From NCBI GenBank assembly GCA_010015805.1, contig ML978131.1, positions 62,001-126,000 of the forward strand: a stretch of DNA of 64,000 nt, read 5' to 3'. Numbering within the stretch: position 1 is the stretch's first letter; each line of letters opens with the position of its first letter. Origin of the DNA: Rhizodiscina lignyota (Eukaryota; Ascomycota; Dothideomycetes; Aulographales; Rhizodiscinaceae). Under the pieces are notes generated by a model. It was not told the origin of the DNA. It worked only from the letters and a program-made list of their open reading frames with translations, and did no database searches. Below are positions 35,236-47,353 of this stretch, one piece after another. The translations under genes were made by a program, and so were the position numbers.

Positions 35236-36457
35236 TCACTGAAAGCCGGTGCTCGGTTCACCGAGCTTCGTAGGATCTGTGTCGTCTTCTTCCTCTTGGA
35301 TGTCTGCAATCTCAGCACTGGTCCTTTCGCCGTGAGGGTCGGCATCCAATTCCAGTGCCTTCTCTCTGCATGCCGCTGGCGTAAAGCCACTGCCGACCTT
35401 TTGCGAGATAACTCTCCATCTGTATTCAAATGTCAGAAACAAGTCTGAGGTGAGCAGGACGAGGACACCGAAGACCTACCGGTCACTTTCATAGTCAGTC
35501 ATCGCGCGTTTCAAGCGCTCGACCTACACAGTAGGCACTGATATTAGCAGACTTTTTCTTCATTGCAACAGCGAAACGACGTACCATATCGTCCGTCCAA
35601 ACGGTCGTCTTCGCCTTGAGCTTAGTACAATAACGGACCTGCAGCGTGCCCGAGCTCCTGCCTGGGAAGAAGTCGGCGATCTGCTTCCACGTAAGGTTCT
35701 TTTGTTCTTTGAGGTCCACGAGCAACTGATCGTCCTCCGGCGTGAATTTGATCTTTGGGCCACGGGGCCTGGGCGCCGGAGGAGGCATGCCCTCTGCCCC
35801 AACCACGCTTGGGGGGCCGTGCGACTGCTGTGGCGGTGGCGACGCCTCCCCATACCCAACGCGTCTCATTTTCGGCGGCGGTGGCTGGTTGGGCAGACGA
35901 TGGTGGTGATGCTGAGGCTGAGTGGGCTGCTGCTGCGCTGACGCTGGGAAGAGGCCTTGAGGTTGCGCGTGGTGCCCGTGTGGAGTGAGCTCGACTGGAA
36001 TATCTTGTCCTGACTCTGTGACATCGCCGGTCATCGGGATGCCAGAGAGATCCTGCAAATCCAGATGTAGCTCCTCCGCCCGACTTCGCTTGCGGGGCCG
36101 CGCCTGCCCATAGTCCAGGTGAGAGGGTTGACTGGCACCATAAGGTTGTTGATGGGACATCTGCTGCTGTCTGCGCAGCAGATTTGATTGTCTGAGACTG
36201 GGGTGCTGCGCTTCGACGTTCGTAACTGAGACCATAGGTTGATGCGTCCCATGTTGCTGGAGCGTCTGTGGCGGTTGCGGCTGCAGAAACGGGTTGTTGG
36301 AGGCCAGACTCGGGTGATGTAGGAACTGGCTGTAGCTTTCGACGTTTGAGTTTGGAGTTGTATCGTCCCCATGTCCGGACTCTTGGAGGCCATAGTCGAG
36401 GGAGAAGGCTCCTCGATAGCTGCCTGCCAGTGTTGCGAATAGGCATGGAGACTGCAA
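35236..36457 (-). CDS. Myb/SANT-like DNA-binding protein 1
   Basis: Exons 36457-35585, 35523-35480 and 35419-35236; the 5' end is unresolved. The open frame begins after a stop next to a TTGCAG acceptor-like site, so an upstream exon is likely; the first in-frame ATG is 36235 (292 aa). The N-terminal two thirds are Gln/His/Pro-rich, as in activation domains. Two SANT-like repeats follow: KFTPEDDQLLVDLKEQ with TWKQIADFFPGRSSGTLQVR, then, across both junctions, VERLKRAMTDYESDRWRVIS with GFTPAACREKALEL. Tryptophan and helix spacing fit Myb folds. Expected nuclear regulator; targets unknown. Confidence 0.75.
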
Positions 36458-38952
36458 GAGCTAAATTGCTCCGCAGTCGCCGCGTGAGACCAGAGCCAGT
36501 CGAGGTACCTGGTGAGTGTTTCCGCGCTGAACGACTAGAGGTGTAAGTGTGTCGGTCGCGTTTGGGGTAGATTTTGGCGAATGGTTGTTGACAAATGCTG
36601 CGACTGGAGCAAGCCTAAACGAGCCGCCATGAACCGGGGAGGTGAGCTGGAAGGGGAAAGCTAAGGCGTGGGGTGCGTGCTATAGGGCTGTCTGGGTGGG
36701 AGCAAAAGATCTCGAACTATGGACCGGAAAAGAATGCGACTTATAGCCGTTCGCACCACGGATAAAGGAGAGAAGCATTGAAAGGTGAGGTCCGAGCATA
36801 TCATTCATCAAGCGGTGGTTTAATTGTCAGCGACTAGCAACGACAGATCAAGCGCAGTGGCGGGCTGTCCACCCACGAGACGGTACTCGTTCCTGAAAAG
36901 AAGTAGATTAGCTTCGGTATGGCAAACGTAAGGACACATTCTGCTTCAAGCATAATGCGGTGTGGCCAATTACCAGGGATACGAGCCGTCGGTGCTAGGC
37001 CCAGCTATCCATGGCAGCAATCCAACCTGTCGCGATGCGTTTATCGAGTCTTTGTCCAGTGGCGTTGTCCAGATGGAGGGACGTCCGCAAGTGGATGCGC
37101 TGGCTTGCGCACTGGGAGTGGTAATCCCCGGTATTGGGCAGCTTTGTTTCTAGAACATGGGTCGAAGATCTTCAGACCGAGTTACAGAGATGCATGGAGA
37201 AGGGCTCGCGACCAATGCTTGGCCAATCTTAAGCATTACGACTGGACTCGGGCAATTCGGAGGCCACGAGGGCGGACAGGACAAGGCAATTGTCACTTGC
37301 CCGCAATTCAACCAGCCGCCAACAAGAGTCATACAACCACGGTACCTTGCACTACTCCGCTGACCACTCCGGCATGCGGGCGCAAAATGCAACGAAGAAT
37401 TTTCCTTTGACTTGAGGATGTGGACAGCCGAGGAGACGCGCATAGCGCAAAAGGCGCAAAGACGGTGCACATGCTTGAATTTGGGCTGAGAGGATCGGTG
37501 CCACTGTGCCTAGCCGTTGGAGCTACCCCGACGTGTCCGTCGCTGACGCAAAAGGCGACTGGTCGTGAGGCTGCCATTCATGCATGGTCCGTTTCAGGAA
37601 TCATATATCAGAGACCATGTCTATAATGCGCGAGGGGTACCCTTGGACCGTGTAGCCCTGTGAAGATCCACGAAGCCTTAGATCTCATAAAGAAGCCCAA
37701 GCTGCTGGATTGCGAGCTCGTAAGTAAACGAGATCGAACATGAGCGGCGCATGGAGAGTAGTGAAATGAAAAGATGGAGAGCGTGGAGAGTAGTTTCAGG
37801 AGAGACGACGTCGCGACGCCCGCAAAGCTTCACGGATTACTCCATACACGCGGCTTCGGCGGCACTTTCTCCTTTCTCCCTTCTGCGTCATGCTCGGCAA
37901 TAACAAGCCACAGTTGCGCCATTGTGCGCAAGGCAGGACATCAGATGTCCGGTCCGAGATGATCATTGGCCGTGCCCACGATGGAGGTTGGGAAGGCTGG
38001 CGTGCCATCGAGAGGGATTTTGGGTGTAGATGCCAAGCCTCGCTACTAGGGTTGGCTGACATAATCAATACGCCTAGGGAGCCGCATAAATATCGAATAT
38101 TGATTTCGCGACCTTCAAGGCGCGTGCCTCAATGCACTTATTTCCCACATCCCGCTTCTGACGCTCGAGTTCACGCTTCTGCACGTAAGGAGAGAAGAAA
38201 CACCCGTGTATGCGCGTGCGAGTCAGGGCGTGATGAAGACTAGAGAAGGTCGTGCCGTGGGGGAGGGCCGATCTGTATGAAGGCGTGCAGAGCCTCATGA
38301 TGGGCGGGCGCCACGAGCACTTCTCCGACGCAGTGGTCATGCCATCTCTCAATCTCGAACAGACCTCCCGACTCCGTGGATCAAGTCCATGGGGTGCGAC
38401 CGACCTCCGTTCTGGTGTATTGTTCCTCAGGGATCACAACCAGCCACACATCCGGATGCAAATCCCGCCTGTTGTGCCACCCCTCTAGCTCAGCCTTAAG
38501 AACCGAGTATTATGAGGTTTGACGAGCCACAAAGGCGAGGAGATAGGGCGATTGGGATCATAGTGCGACATTGCATTGCGACTCGACTCGACGATCGAGT
38601 CCTCCTGTCATACCTCATGAGCACAAGAGAGCTCGTATGCTAAACAAATCGCAAACGCGCTGGCAAATGACGCGGCTGACCGACTTTTTGCCCTGCCTCG
38701 ATTATGGTCAAACACAGGAAAACTGCAAAAGCAAAAGAAGCCAAGCACAACTGTGCCGCGCGTCAACAAAAAAAACGTGTCGTCGAACCAATCGTGCGCT
38801 GCCTGCGGTTACCAGTGTGCAGATGATCAGGAGAAGATGCGCCGCGCAACCAGAACAGAAGAGCATGGTATCTCAACGTCACCTCGAAATGCGCCAAACC
38901 GGAAAGATGCAGGTCGTGCGTGCCACATGTACAAGTCGACCTCGGGAAAATG
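36458..38952. other. Intergenic, 2.5 kb, Myb gene 1 upstream region
   Basis: Two overlapping plus-strand frames near 36919-37410 were inspected and lack any domain. The stretch is probably the 5' regulatory and leader region of Myb gene 1. Confidence 0.4.
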
Positions 38953-39971
38953 TCACACCTTCCCTCCAAAGTGCTCCTTCGCGTATTGCTCGCATGCCTG
39001 TCGAGAAGGAGAGTCAGCTCGTGGATGGCCGCACGTGGTGTTTGAGTAGAGTGTGTGATCGCACCTTTGCCGGCTTGCCGACTTTCTTGCCTATCTCCTT
39101 CCACTTGTTCGCCTCGTACTCTTTGATGGCTGCTAGCAGAGCGGCCTCCTGAACGCTCTTGTCAATACTCAGCGGTCGTTAGCTTGTCGTTGTGGGGTAG
39201 GAGCCTCACCTCGTCGGCCGCAAATTCCGCATAGTGCATATCCTGGTACTCGGTAAGCTAAGGCATGCAGCGTGTGCTGCAGTAGGAAAGGTACCTTGTA
39301 CCAGTGTTTCTTCACGCTTCCCTCTGTTCTCTGCGGGAAGGACTATTGAAGCGCGCACCATTTCAGCCTCTGTCCCTATCTCTCGTTCGAATCGAGCAAC
39401 TTCTTGCGCAGAACAGTCTCTTACCTTTGCGATCTCACTCCAGCTGTTGCCGGCGTCGCGCATTTGCTTCAGTCGCTGCTCTTCTGCCGGAGTCCACGGC
39501 GTATTCGTGCGTCCCTTCTTGGGCGGAGGCTGGGCCGGAGTGTCTGGGTCGGCGGCAGCAACGACGGGCGCTGTCGGTGCTAACGGCGCCTGCATTTGCG
39601 TCGGTACCGGGTCCGAGTACGCATTGGGAGCGGGTGCTGTTGCTGGAGCGATTGATTGCGGTATTTGCTGGCCCGAGGCGCGACGTTTGCGCGAATTTGT
39701 CGGACTCGTTGGTTGTGCGTATGCGCCAAACGCGTCGTTGGGACTGCTCAACGGTTGCAATGCTGAAGCTTCGGCCACCACGGGATACTGTGGTGGAGCG
39801 GTGGTTATTTGCGACGGCTTGATGCTGCGTTTCGAGGCAGGTGATGACCTAACCGGCCGCGGTGGGGCGACGTCAGTAGAGCAGGGATAAGAGAGGCAAG
39901 TAAGACGACAATCCTTTGACTATGTTGGAAGGTATAGGCAGTAGTGAGTAAAAGCGAGAGTCTCACGACAT
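38953..39971 (-). CDS. Myb/SANT-like DNA-binding protein 2
   Basis: Six exons on the minus strand: 39971-39967, 39848-39425, 39342-39295, 39242-39210, 39157-39065 and 38997-38953, giving 215 aa. The first coding exon is only 5 nt (ATGTC); it joins to give MSSSPASKRSIKPSQI. All later introns are phase 0. Two SANT-like repeats are rebuilt: PWTPAEEQRLKQMRD with SWSEIAKSFPQRTEGSVKKH, then AALLAAIKEYEANKWKEIGK with KPAKACEQYAKEHF. The Ala/Pro-rich N-terminus has a basic RKRR nuclear-localisation-like motif. It is clearly related in layout to Myb gene 1 and divergent from Myb gene 3. Confidence 0.85.
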
Positions 39972-42735
39972 GTTGACTGACTGAGCGACGCCCAAGCGTG
40001 CGATCTGTTCAGTGCGTTCGGTATCGGGTAATTGGCGTTAGTGTTTGACGTTTGACCAGCCTTGCGCAGACATGCCGCGATCTCTGCTGGGCTTGACGGA
40101 TCTCTCGAGTCGACAGATCGGGCAAGGAAACGACTCCGTTACATGTCCCAGGCGGGCAGTGTGGGGAGCGAGCACATGTGTATGCGTGTCAGACTGGCCG
40201 GACGAGTAGGGTAAGTTTGGGAGAAGGAGTGAGGAAGGCTGGCCGCAAGTTATCGTACTGAGGTACTGCGATCACGCACAGCTAAAGATGGCAGCCATGT
40301 TATGTTGCTGGAAGTGCGGACGGACAGCGACTGCGGGGCACGTCATTCACGGCCAGCTCGAGCGGTCGCCGTACATCAAGGCCGCAGGCAATTGGCCGCG
40401 CGCAGAGGCAGAGGGAGGTATATTGACAGGCCGGCGAATGCGGGGTAGCTTGTTGCTTGTGTAGACGAGCGTAGCTACGCCCTCAAGCCCATGTGCCTCG
40501 AGCGTCGGCGCGCCATTCTGCCAGCCTGCGGAGTCGCGGTGGCGCACGAGATGCCTGCCTGCACTGCACCGCGAGGCGGGGGCGCTGTCCACAATCACGC
40601 GCGCGCTCGAGTTTGATGCCTCCCAACGTGCTGCAATGCACCGGCGTGATGTCTGATTGCTACGAGCCCGCCTACCCCGGATCGGCGAGGTGGGCTATCG
40701 GGAGCAGCGGCGCTGGCTCGACGCGCATCTTGATACGGGCGCGGGCCTGCCTCCTACATATGACGAGGCATCACGTAGGTGGAGGCGCCGGCGTCGATGA
40801 TGCTGCCCGTCGCGGTGGGCATGTGGAAGATGCCGTGGTGATAGTCAGCGATCGCCGCGCCTGCCATGTGAGAGCCGCATGGCAGCAGGCAGCACACGCA
40901 TCTCACGCATCTTACGCATCTTAGGTAAGAAGGCACGCTTTCGCACCGCCGTTGTGGGGAAGCAGCACCTCAGCAGCAAATTGGCTCCAGAGGCACCGAC
41001 CGAAGCAGACAGCAGCAGGCCCGCCAACCTAATGGGAAGCGAATGCGGGTCATATCCTCCCCGCCGGCCACGCGAATGCCAGCGCCCAATCCACGCCCTC
41101 GTCCATGACGCTGCGACGGGGGTGCAATCTTACGCGACTCAGCACGCGCTGCCCCCCTGCCCGCATGCTGGGCAGACTTTGCGATACTGCTTGTATGCTT
41201 GTACACAGCAATCCGTATCTGCGTCGCTGCAGCGTCGCATGCAGTTTGATCTCTTTTCTGTCCGCAGCGCCTGCGGGATGGGATAAACGATGCAGAAGCT
41301 TGGAAACGGCGGGCACTGGCCCTCGACCGCCGTTCTTTGTTTTTCCAAGCGAACAAGCACGAAAACACCAGCACGCAGTGGCCTGCGCTGTTTCACGCTC
41401 CTGGCAACTTCCGCCCTTGCGCCCTTGCGCCCTCACTGGGCGGGCGACGCTGGAAGCTGCTGCTTCCGCTCCTAACTTCTCCGTCGTCATCTCCCGCCAA
41501 ACTTGACGCTGCGCAGCGAAACTACGCAGGAAACACTGAGCCCGTTTTGCAAACAACTGATACTGATCTCCCGCGCACTGTCCACCTGTGCTGCTCGCTC
41601 TGTGACAGTCTGTGTCGTCTCTCCTGCCAAGACCTCCTGCCAGCGGGTTGAGACGCGCTCCGTCTGACTGCCTCGCCGCAGACGGATCTCTGAGCCTCAG
41701 CGCCTACTGGCCCTCTCAGGAAACATCGCGCCTGCAATTCCACCCGTTGCTGTTATTCCCACCCCCTAAGCATGAGGAATCGGCGCCTCGGAGAGAGCCA
41801 TTCGTCGCAATTGGGCACCGCCATCTGCGCGGTACGGATAGTACAGATAGGTACATCAAGCCATTCGAGCCTCAGCTGCGCTGCCAGCGAGTCTTCTCCT
41901 GCCAAGCCATCAGAGATCTGGAGTGCCCCTTCGGTACCGCTCAATTCCCTCTAAAGTCACTGTTCTTTTTGGTTTCGAACTTCGTCTTTCCTTTTTCTTA
42001 CCGCATTGCTCCTAGCGTCGACGAAAAGGGTAAAGCGTTCGGCGACTTGACACTTCGCTTCTCCACTGATGCCAGCCCTAGTCGTAGCGATGTCAACTTT
42101 CTCCTGCGCTGTGGGTTTGAAAGCGTGTTGCACGCCAAAAACATTCATGCCTTCTCAAAACATCGAGGCGAACTTCCGGAAAGCGCTCGGATCGCTACCA
42201 GGCGGATCAGCGACGCGCGGACCAGACTCTATAGAACGTGATCGACTATGAATATCAGGTACCGTGTTTTGAAGTTTGCCGCAGCACCTTGTAACGCGAG
42301 AGGGTTTGAAAACGTTCCGGCCATCAGACGCTGCCACTCTAATGTCCCATGTTGCACTGTGCCGCTTCCAGTTTGCCGGACTGCGTTTATATCAACGTCC
42401 CTCGCACACTGTTCTGTTCGCTTCTATCTTGTTTCCCATCGAATGTCAACCTGCCCTCGGCGAGTCACCGGGTTTTCTTTGCAGCCTTTCTAATACTTTC
42501 TTTCATCTCCCACTGGCTGGGCTGCTTACATTCCTTACCGATATTGCTGGACAATCGATCTTTCCCTCGATAAGCAATTTAATCGCCTGCGTTCTTTTCT
42601 TCACATTGGCTGCTAGTCACCCGCTCTCCTTGGGCTAAAGTATTATTTGCTGTTCGTGCATATCATCCCTGCGTTTCGAGTATATCACGAAACCCTGCAT
42701 CCTAAAACACGATCCGGAAGCTGCCAATCAACAAC
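39972..42735. other. Long divergent intergenic region, 2.8 kb
   Basis: GC-rich, with many overlapping open frames on both strands but no consistent coding signal or domain. From about 41400 to 42735 the plus strand is pyrimidine-rich. Long leaders and promoters of this kind are common at fungal developmental regulators; this is inference. Confidence 0.4.
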
Positions 42736-43832
42736 ATGCCACATCACATCGCCTCCCAGGTTATTTCGCCACTCGCTGAAATAGACCGTTCCCACAGCCT
42801 GAGCGCCAGAGGTCGCAAGATGTCGTCCACTGGGGGAAATCGTTCGTGGTCGGAGGAGGAGGTACGTGGAACGAGACAGACTAGATGCAAGAAGGCTCAA
42901 TCGCTAATGCTCATCAGGAAAACTATCTTTTACAAACTCGCATGCAGAAGATGCCATACAAGCATATCGCTGCACACCTCAAGAAAACCGAGCTAGCCTG
43001 TCGGCTGCACTACCACCAGCTCTCTCATGGAAGCCACAGGCGTAAGCGCACTGGTTCAGTGTCTTCGAACAACTCCCTCGCTTCCACTTCATCTGGATCG
43101 TCTGGCAACTCCCCACGTAACCATTATTACCATGGCTATGATGGAGAAGATGACCACGGCATGGGATACAGCCCCGTCCGCTACGGCGTCAACACTTCTC
43201 CACCCTACAGCTCGCACAAGGTGCTCCTTCCCAAGCCAATGCCACTGACCCCTCCCGAGCACTCAGACCTGCATAACGGCCTCCGCATCAACACATCAAT
43301 GCAAACCGGCAACAACGTCGACACTGACCGCCTACGTGCCATTTACGATCAGCATCGCTCCGGTTTCTGGAATGCCATCGCCCAGGATTACGGTCCGGAC
43401 GCTTCGCCCTCCCACCTTGAACAAATCTGGCGTCATAACCACCACAGTGGCTTCGGGGCTCCGCTCATGCGCCCTCCCACTCCAGGCGACAGCCCCGACC
43501 GCCTCGGTCGCCCAAGCCTCAAACCGTCTCCGCTTCCTGCCTTCAATCCCTACTCCACAGCCGACTACCGCACCAACCTGGGCTCACTCAACAGCTACTC
43601 CGCTACTGCAGTCAGCGCGCCTGAGCGCATGAACTTCGGCTTCAGCTTGCCAACGCCAAACAGTGCGTACGCGCACACTCCTCAGCTCCACCGCGCAAAC
43701 ACCTGGGACACGGGCTACGCAACGACAGGACAAGCTCCGACTGCCATCGCGTCGCTCTTAACAGAGAACAAGTGCCCTCGCGGCAGCGAGTGCACAGATG
43801 TAAACTGCCGCTCCGGACATGGGCGTTGCTGA
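42736..43832 (+). CDS. Myb-like DNA-binding protein 3
   Basis: Two exons, 42736-42861 and 42918-43832, give 346 aa; the 56-nt intron interrupts the first helix of the Myb fold. Spliced text reads RSWSEEEENYLLQTR, then MPYKHIAAHLKKTELACRLH, a single SANT-like domain near residues 37-78. A second related segment occurs later, RLRAIYDQHRSGFWNAIAQD with SHLEQIWRHNH. The middle is Ser/Pro/Tyr-rich with PxTPPEHSDL. The C-terminus has a short conserved cysteine block, NKCPRGSECTDVNCRSGHG, that could bind a metal. Expected nuclear regulator. Confidence 0.85.
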
Positions 43833-45180
43833 GACCTATTCTGGACATTGGAGAACTTTCTACGGCACCAAGCTACGGTTTCTCAATAGCAAAAGGATTC
43901 TTTGTTTTCTGTATGGTAATATTCTCCACCAGGTGATTTGGCGGTGCGTGCCGTTGATTCGCGACTTTCAAGGGTGTTGGGGGCGCTCACGCATGTCTCG
44001 CGTACCTGACGCACATTGCGTTTCTGACAGGTCCAGCGTGACGTGGAGTGGTACTTGGGCAGTTTTCCTACCAGATTTGTTTCCTCGAATCGATATTCCT
44101 TACTTTCCTTTGCGGTCAGATTTGATGGCGCAGCCTTGAAGAGACTCTATTAATGGACTGGTCATTATTGGAAGACAGGGACACGAATCTACTTTTGTTC
44201 GCTCGACGGGATAATGACTGAACGGGATGGAAAAAAAGGAAGAGCGAGTCATTTGTTCATACAGCTTTTCATGATACCTACTAGCCCTAGAGAAAATGCG
44301 ATAGACAGCTCATTTGAGAGCGTTCACAAGTCTTCGACAGCCTCGCTTTGTGATTGTCTCATTAGTGTCCTTCGGCTTTACGCTGACGATCCCTACGGCA
44401 CTGAAATTTCACTTTACTGCGTCTCCCAATGTTTCAAAGATGCTCGCGATATTTGAAACCAGCATGAAAATCATCACGTGCTCCACCCGACTATCATCTT
44501 ACGACCTTCCTAATCGAGCCACCGTTGAAGGCGCGCATATCGCATCCATGATATCAACTCCATCATCCCCGCATGCAATCCACATATCGCGGAGGTAATT
44601 CTGCGGCCCGTATCACACACGCGGCGCCAGGAAACCCAGCTGCCAGATACAAACTCGGGGACATTGTCTGCCTTTCTTCTCAAGTAACGGTTTCCACTCC
44701 TCCCCGCCACGCTGCCAGGCCTCTGCGCTCGCAAATACCACGCGAGCAGAGCTCGATACTTGATGTGGCATTGATAAGCGCCCTCGCCGGCTTGTCACTC
44801 GCGCGCTGTCTGTGGCAGGCAGCCGGGGAGCCTTGATAAGGCTTGCGGTCATGACAGTTTTTCTGGCTCTCCTGCAGCGTTCGCTCTCGCTGCTTGCGGA
44901 ATGATGGCCGTATGATGAGGCGCGGTGACCTGTCGAGAGGTTGTCTTGGTACTGCGATTGCAGACCTGCACAAGCGATCTGAAGTCTGTATGGTTCGGCG
45001 GATGTGCGCATCCGACTGATAGTCGTTTCCATCGTGTTGGTTGCTGGGTCGCTATTTAATGGGTCGTGTTGAACTCGGGCGATCGTCGTCGTCGTGCTTT
45101 TGGTTCTTTGAGCTTGACCTCTTGCTCTTTCGTTGCTGCGAGACCAGTTGTACTTCTTGGCGAACGAGTCCATCGAAATC
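43833..45180. promoter_or_regulatory. Intergenic and permease promoter with GATA boxes
   Basis: No gene is seen in 1.35 kb. GATAAG occurs at 44773-44778 and 44835-44840, and TGATAG near 45017, upstream of the allantoate-type permease. These match the HGATAR site of nitrogen-regulatory GATA factors and fit the expected control of Dal5-like genes. Confidence 0.45.
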
Positions 45181-46957
45181 ATGGCGACCGCAGTTGAGGA
45201 CCCCGAGATTCAAAAGTCCGCTATACAAGAGCATTCTCCGACTGAGAAAGACGCGACTTCCATTGAGGAGGGCAAGATCAACGTTGTGAAAGACGCCGAT
45301 GAGGCCCTCACGTTCCTTAGGCAGGAGGGCGATGACGATGCCATCTCAGAAGTTGATGAGAAGAAGCTGCTGCGGAAGATTGATTTCATGATCGTGCCGT
45401 TGATGTGGTCCTGCTACTTCTTGCAGTATCTGGACAAGACACTGAGTGCGTACTTCGCTGGAGCGCCATACATTAAACAGAAAGTGCTGAGAGATATACA
45501 GTCAATTACGCTGCTGTCATGGGACTGTACACTGATACGAATATTGACACGAACCAATTCTCCGATCTGGCCCTCTTGTTCTATGTCACATACCTAGCTT
45601 TCGAGTTTCCACACGGCTATGGGATGCAGCGCTTGCCGACAGCGAAATATCTCGCAACGATGTTGACATTATGGGGCGTCATCGTCACCGTAACATCGGC
45701 CTGTAACAACTACGGCGGGCTCGTTACAACTCGTGTTCTGCTTGGATGCTTTGAATCGGCTGTGGCACCGTCTCTGATCTTGATCACGACGATGTGGTAC
45801 AAGAAGAATGAGGCCCCTCTTCGTGTGGTATGTTCTGTAGTCAGGACGTGCTGAGCGAAAGTATGTTGCTGACATGGATCAATCCAGGGAATTTGGTATC
45901 TCGGAACTGGTACTGGTACGATTTGCGGCTCCCTCATCTCTTATGGATTCCAGCACTATCATGGAACGAGCTTCAAGGTAAGCCAGCATCAGCACCACTC
46001 TGTATAGCATTTGTACTGACAATCCAAGTCCTGGCAAATCATGTTTCTCGTTGTCGGCCTTGTAACGGTTGGAATGGGCGTCGTAAACTTCTTTTTATTG
46101 CCAGACAATCCCATGACGTCTCGCCTGACCCACGCTGAGAAGATTGTTGCCATTGAGCGCCTCCGAGAGAACCAGACTGGCATTGAAAATAAGCATTTCA
46201 AGCTCAAGCAGGTCAAAGAATGCTTCATCGATCCTCAGACGTGGCTCCTTGCCGTCATCACCATCGCTAGCAACGTTCCCAATGGTGCAGTAAGCTCGTA
46301 TCAAGCAACCATCATCAAAAACTTTGGCTACGATAGCAAAACGACTGCACTTCTTCAGATTCCGTCGGGAGGCGTATCGGTTGTTTCCATTCTGACGGCA
46401 ACATACCTCGCTGGGCGATTCAGTCAACGCGGCATCAATGTCGTGAACTTGCTGATTCCGGGCATCATCGGCGGGTGCCTGATGGCGTTCTTGTCCGCAG
46501 ATAACAAGGCTGGGAAGTTGATCGGTAACTATCTGACGCAGTGCATCGGCGCTTCGCTGCCGCTGCTGTATTCCTGGGTCAGTACATTCCATTGACAGAT
46601 TTGTTGTGACTTGACGATTCTGACATCAGACAGGTCGGTGCAAACTACGCCGGTCACACGAAGAAAGTCACCATGAACGCGATTCTGCTGATGGCATTCT
46701 GTCTGGGCAACATCATTGGTCCCTTGACATTTGTCCAAACGCAGGCGCCAGACTTTATCGGCGCGAAGATTGCCATTATTGTGTGTTGCGCGATCGCCTT
46801 GGTAACCGCTATTATACTGAGATTCTACTATGTCTGGGAGAATAAGAGGAGAGACCGGAGGGCAGAAGAAGAGGGCAGGCTCGGCGTGCACATTGCAGAC
46901 AGCGAATTCTTGGATCTGACGGACTGGGAGAACAAGGAGTTCAGGTACAGACTTTGA
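45181..46957 (+). CDS. MFS allantoate/ureidosuccinate permease, Dal5-like
   Basis: Five exons, 45181-45445, 45502-45827, 45888-45977, 46029-46577 and 46634-46957, give 517 aa. Introns are 50-60 nt. The anion:cation symporter (Dal5/Tna1) signature set is complete: LQYLDKTLINYAAVMGLYTD, FEFPHGYGMQRLPTAKYL, WYLGTGTGTI, LPDNPMTSRL, RENQTGIENKHFK, PNGAVSSYQATIIKNFGY and NYAGHTKKVTMNAI. Twelve hydrophobic helices follow a charged cytosolic N-terminus of about 70 residues. The usual substrates in the family are allantoate, ureidosuccinate, nicotinate-like acids and dipeptides. Plasma membrane. Confidence 0.92.
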
Positions 46958-47353
46958 GGAAGCGATTTGAGACGGGTGGCTGTTTCAAGAAGTGGCTCTG
47001 CGATCTTACGAGAGATAATTTAAGAGAAATGCATGTGAATTAAAGAAACGTTTCAAAACTCCGGGCAACGACATTGCAAGGAAGGCGGAGCGTTGACGCC
47101 ATGGTAGACGATTCTTCGTGATTGGCCAGATGAGGAAATTGGTCAAAGCGCCACACGTGATCTGGTGCCTTGTTCGTGTTTTGCACCTGCCCACTTACAA
47201 CGCGTCCCGATGCAACTGTCGCGTCCTCTGTTGACCCCGCGATATGTTCCCACAACTTGTTGATGACCTCCCATAGCGATAAATGATGAATGTCGATTGT
47301 CATTGATGAAGTATCCGACGGCTGGCTGAAGAGTGCGTGTGGAAAAACAGACG
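46958..47353. other. Intergenic, no feature seen
   Basis: About 400 bp between the permease and the next plus-strand gene. No motif or frame of note. Confidence 0.4.

Noticed and set aside
36919-37410. Plus-strand frame of 163 codons
   Set aside because: Composition is unlike a protein, there is no domain, and it overlaps equally long frames.
39972-42735. Several long overlapping frames on both strands
   Set aside because: GC-rich DNA gives long chance frames. None has a domain, and they contradict one another.
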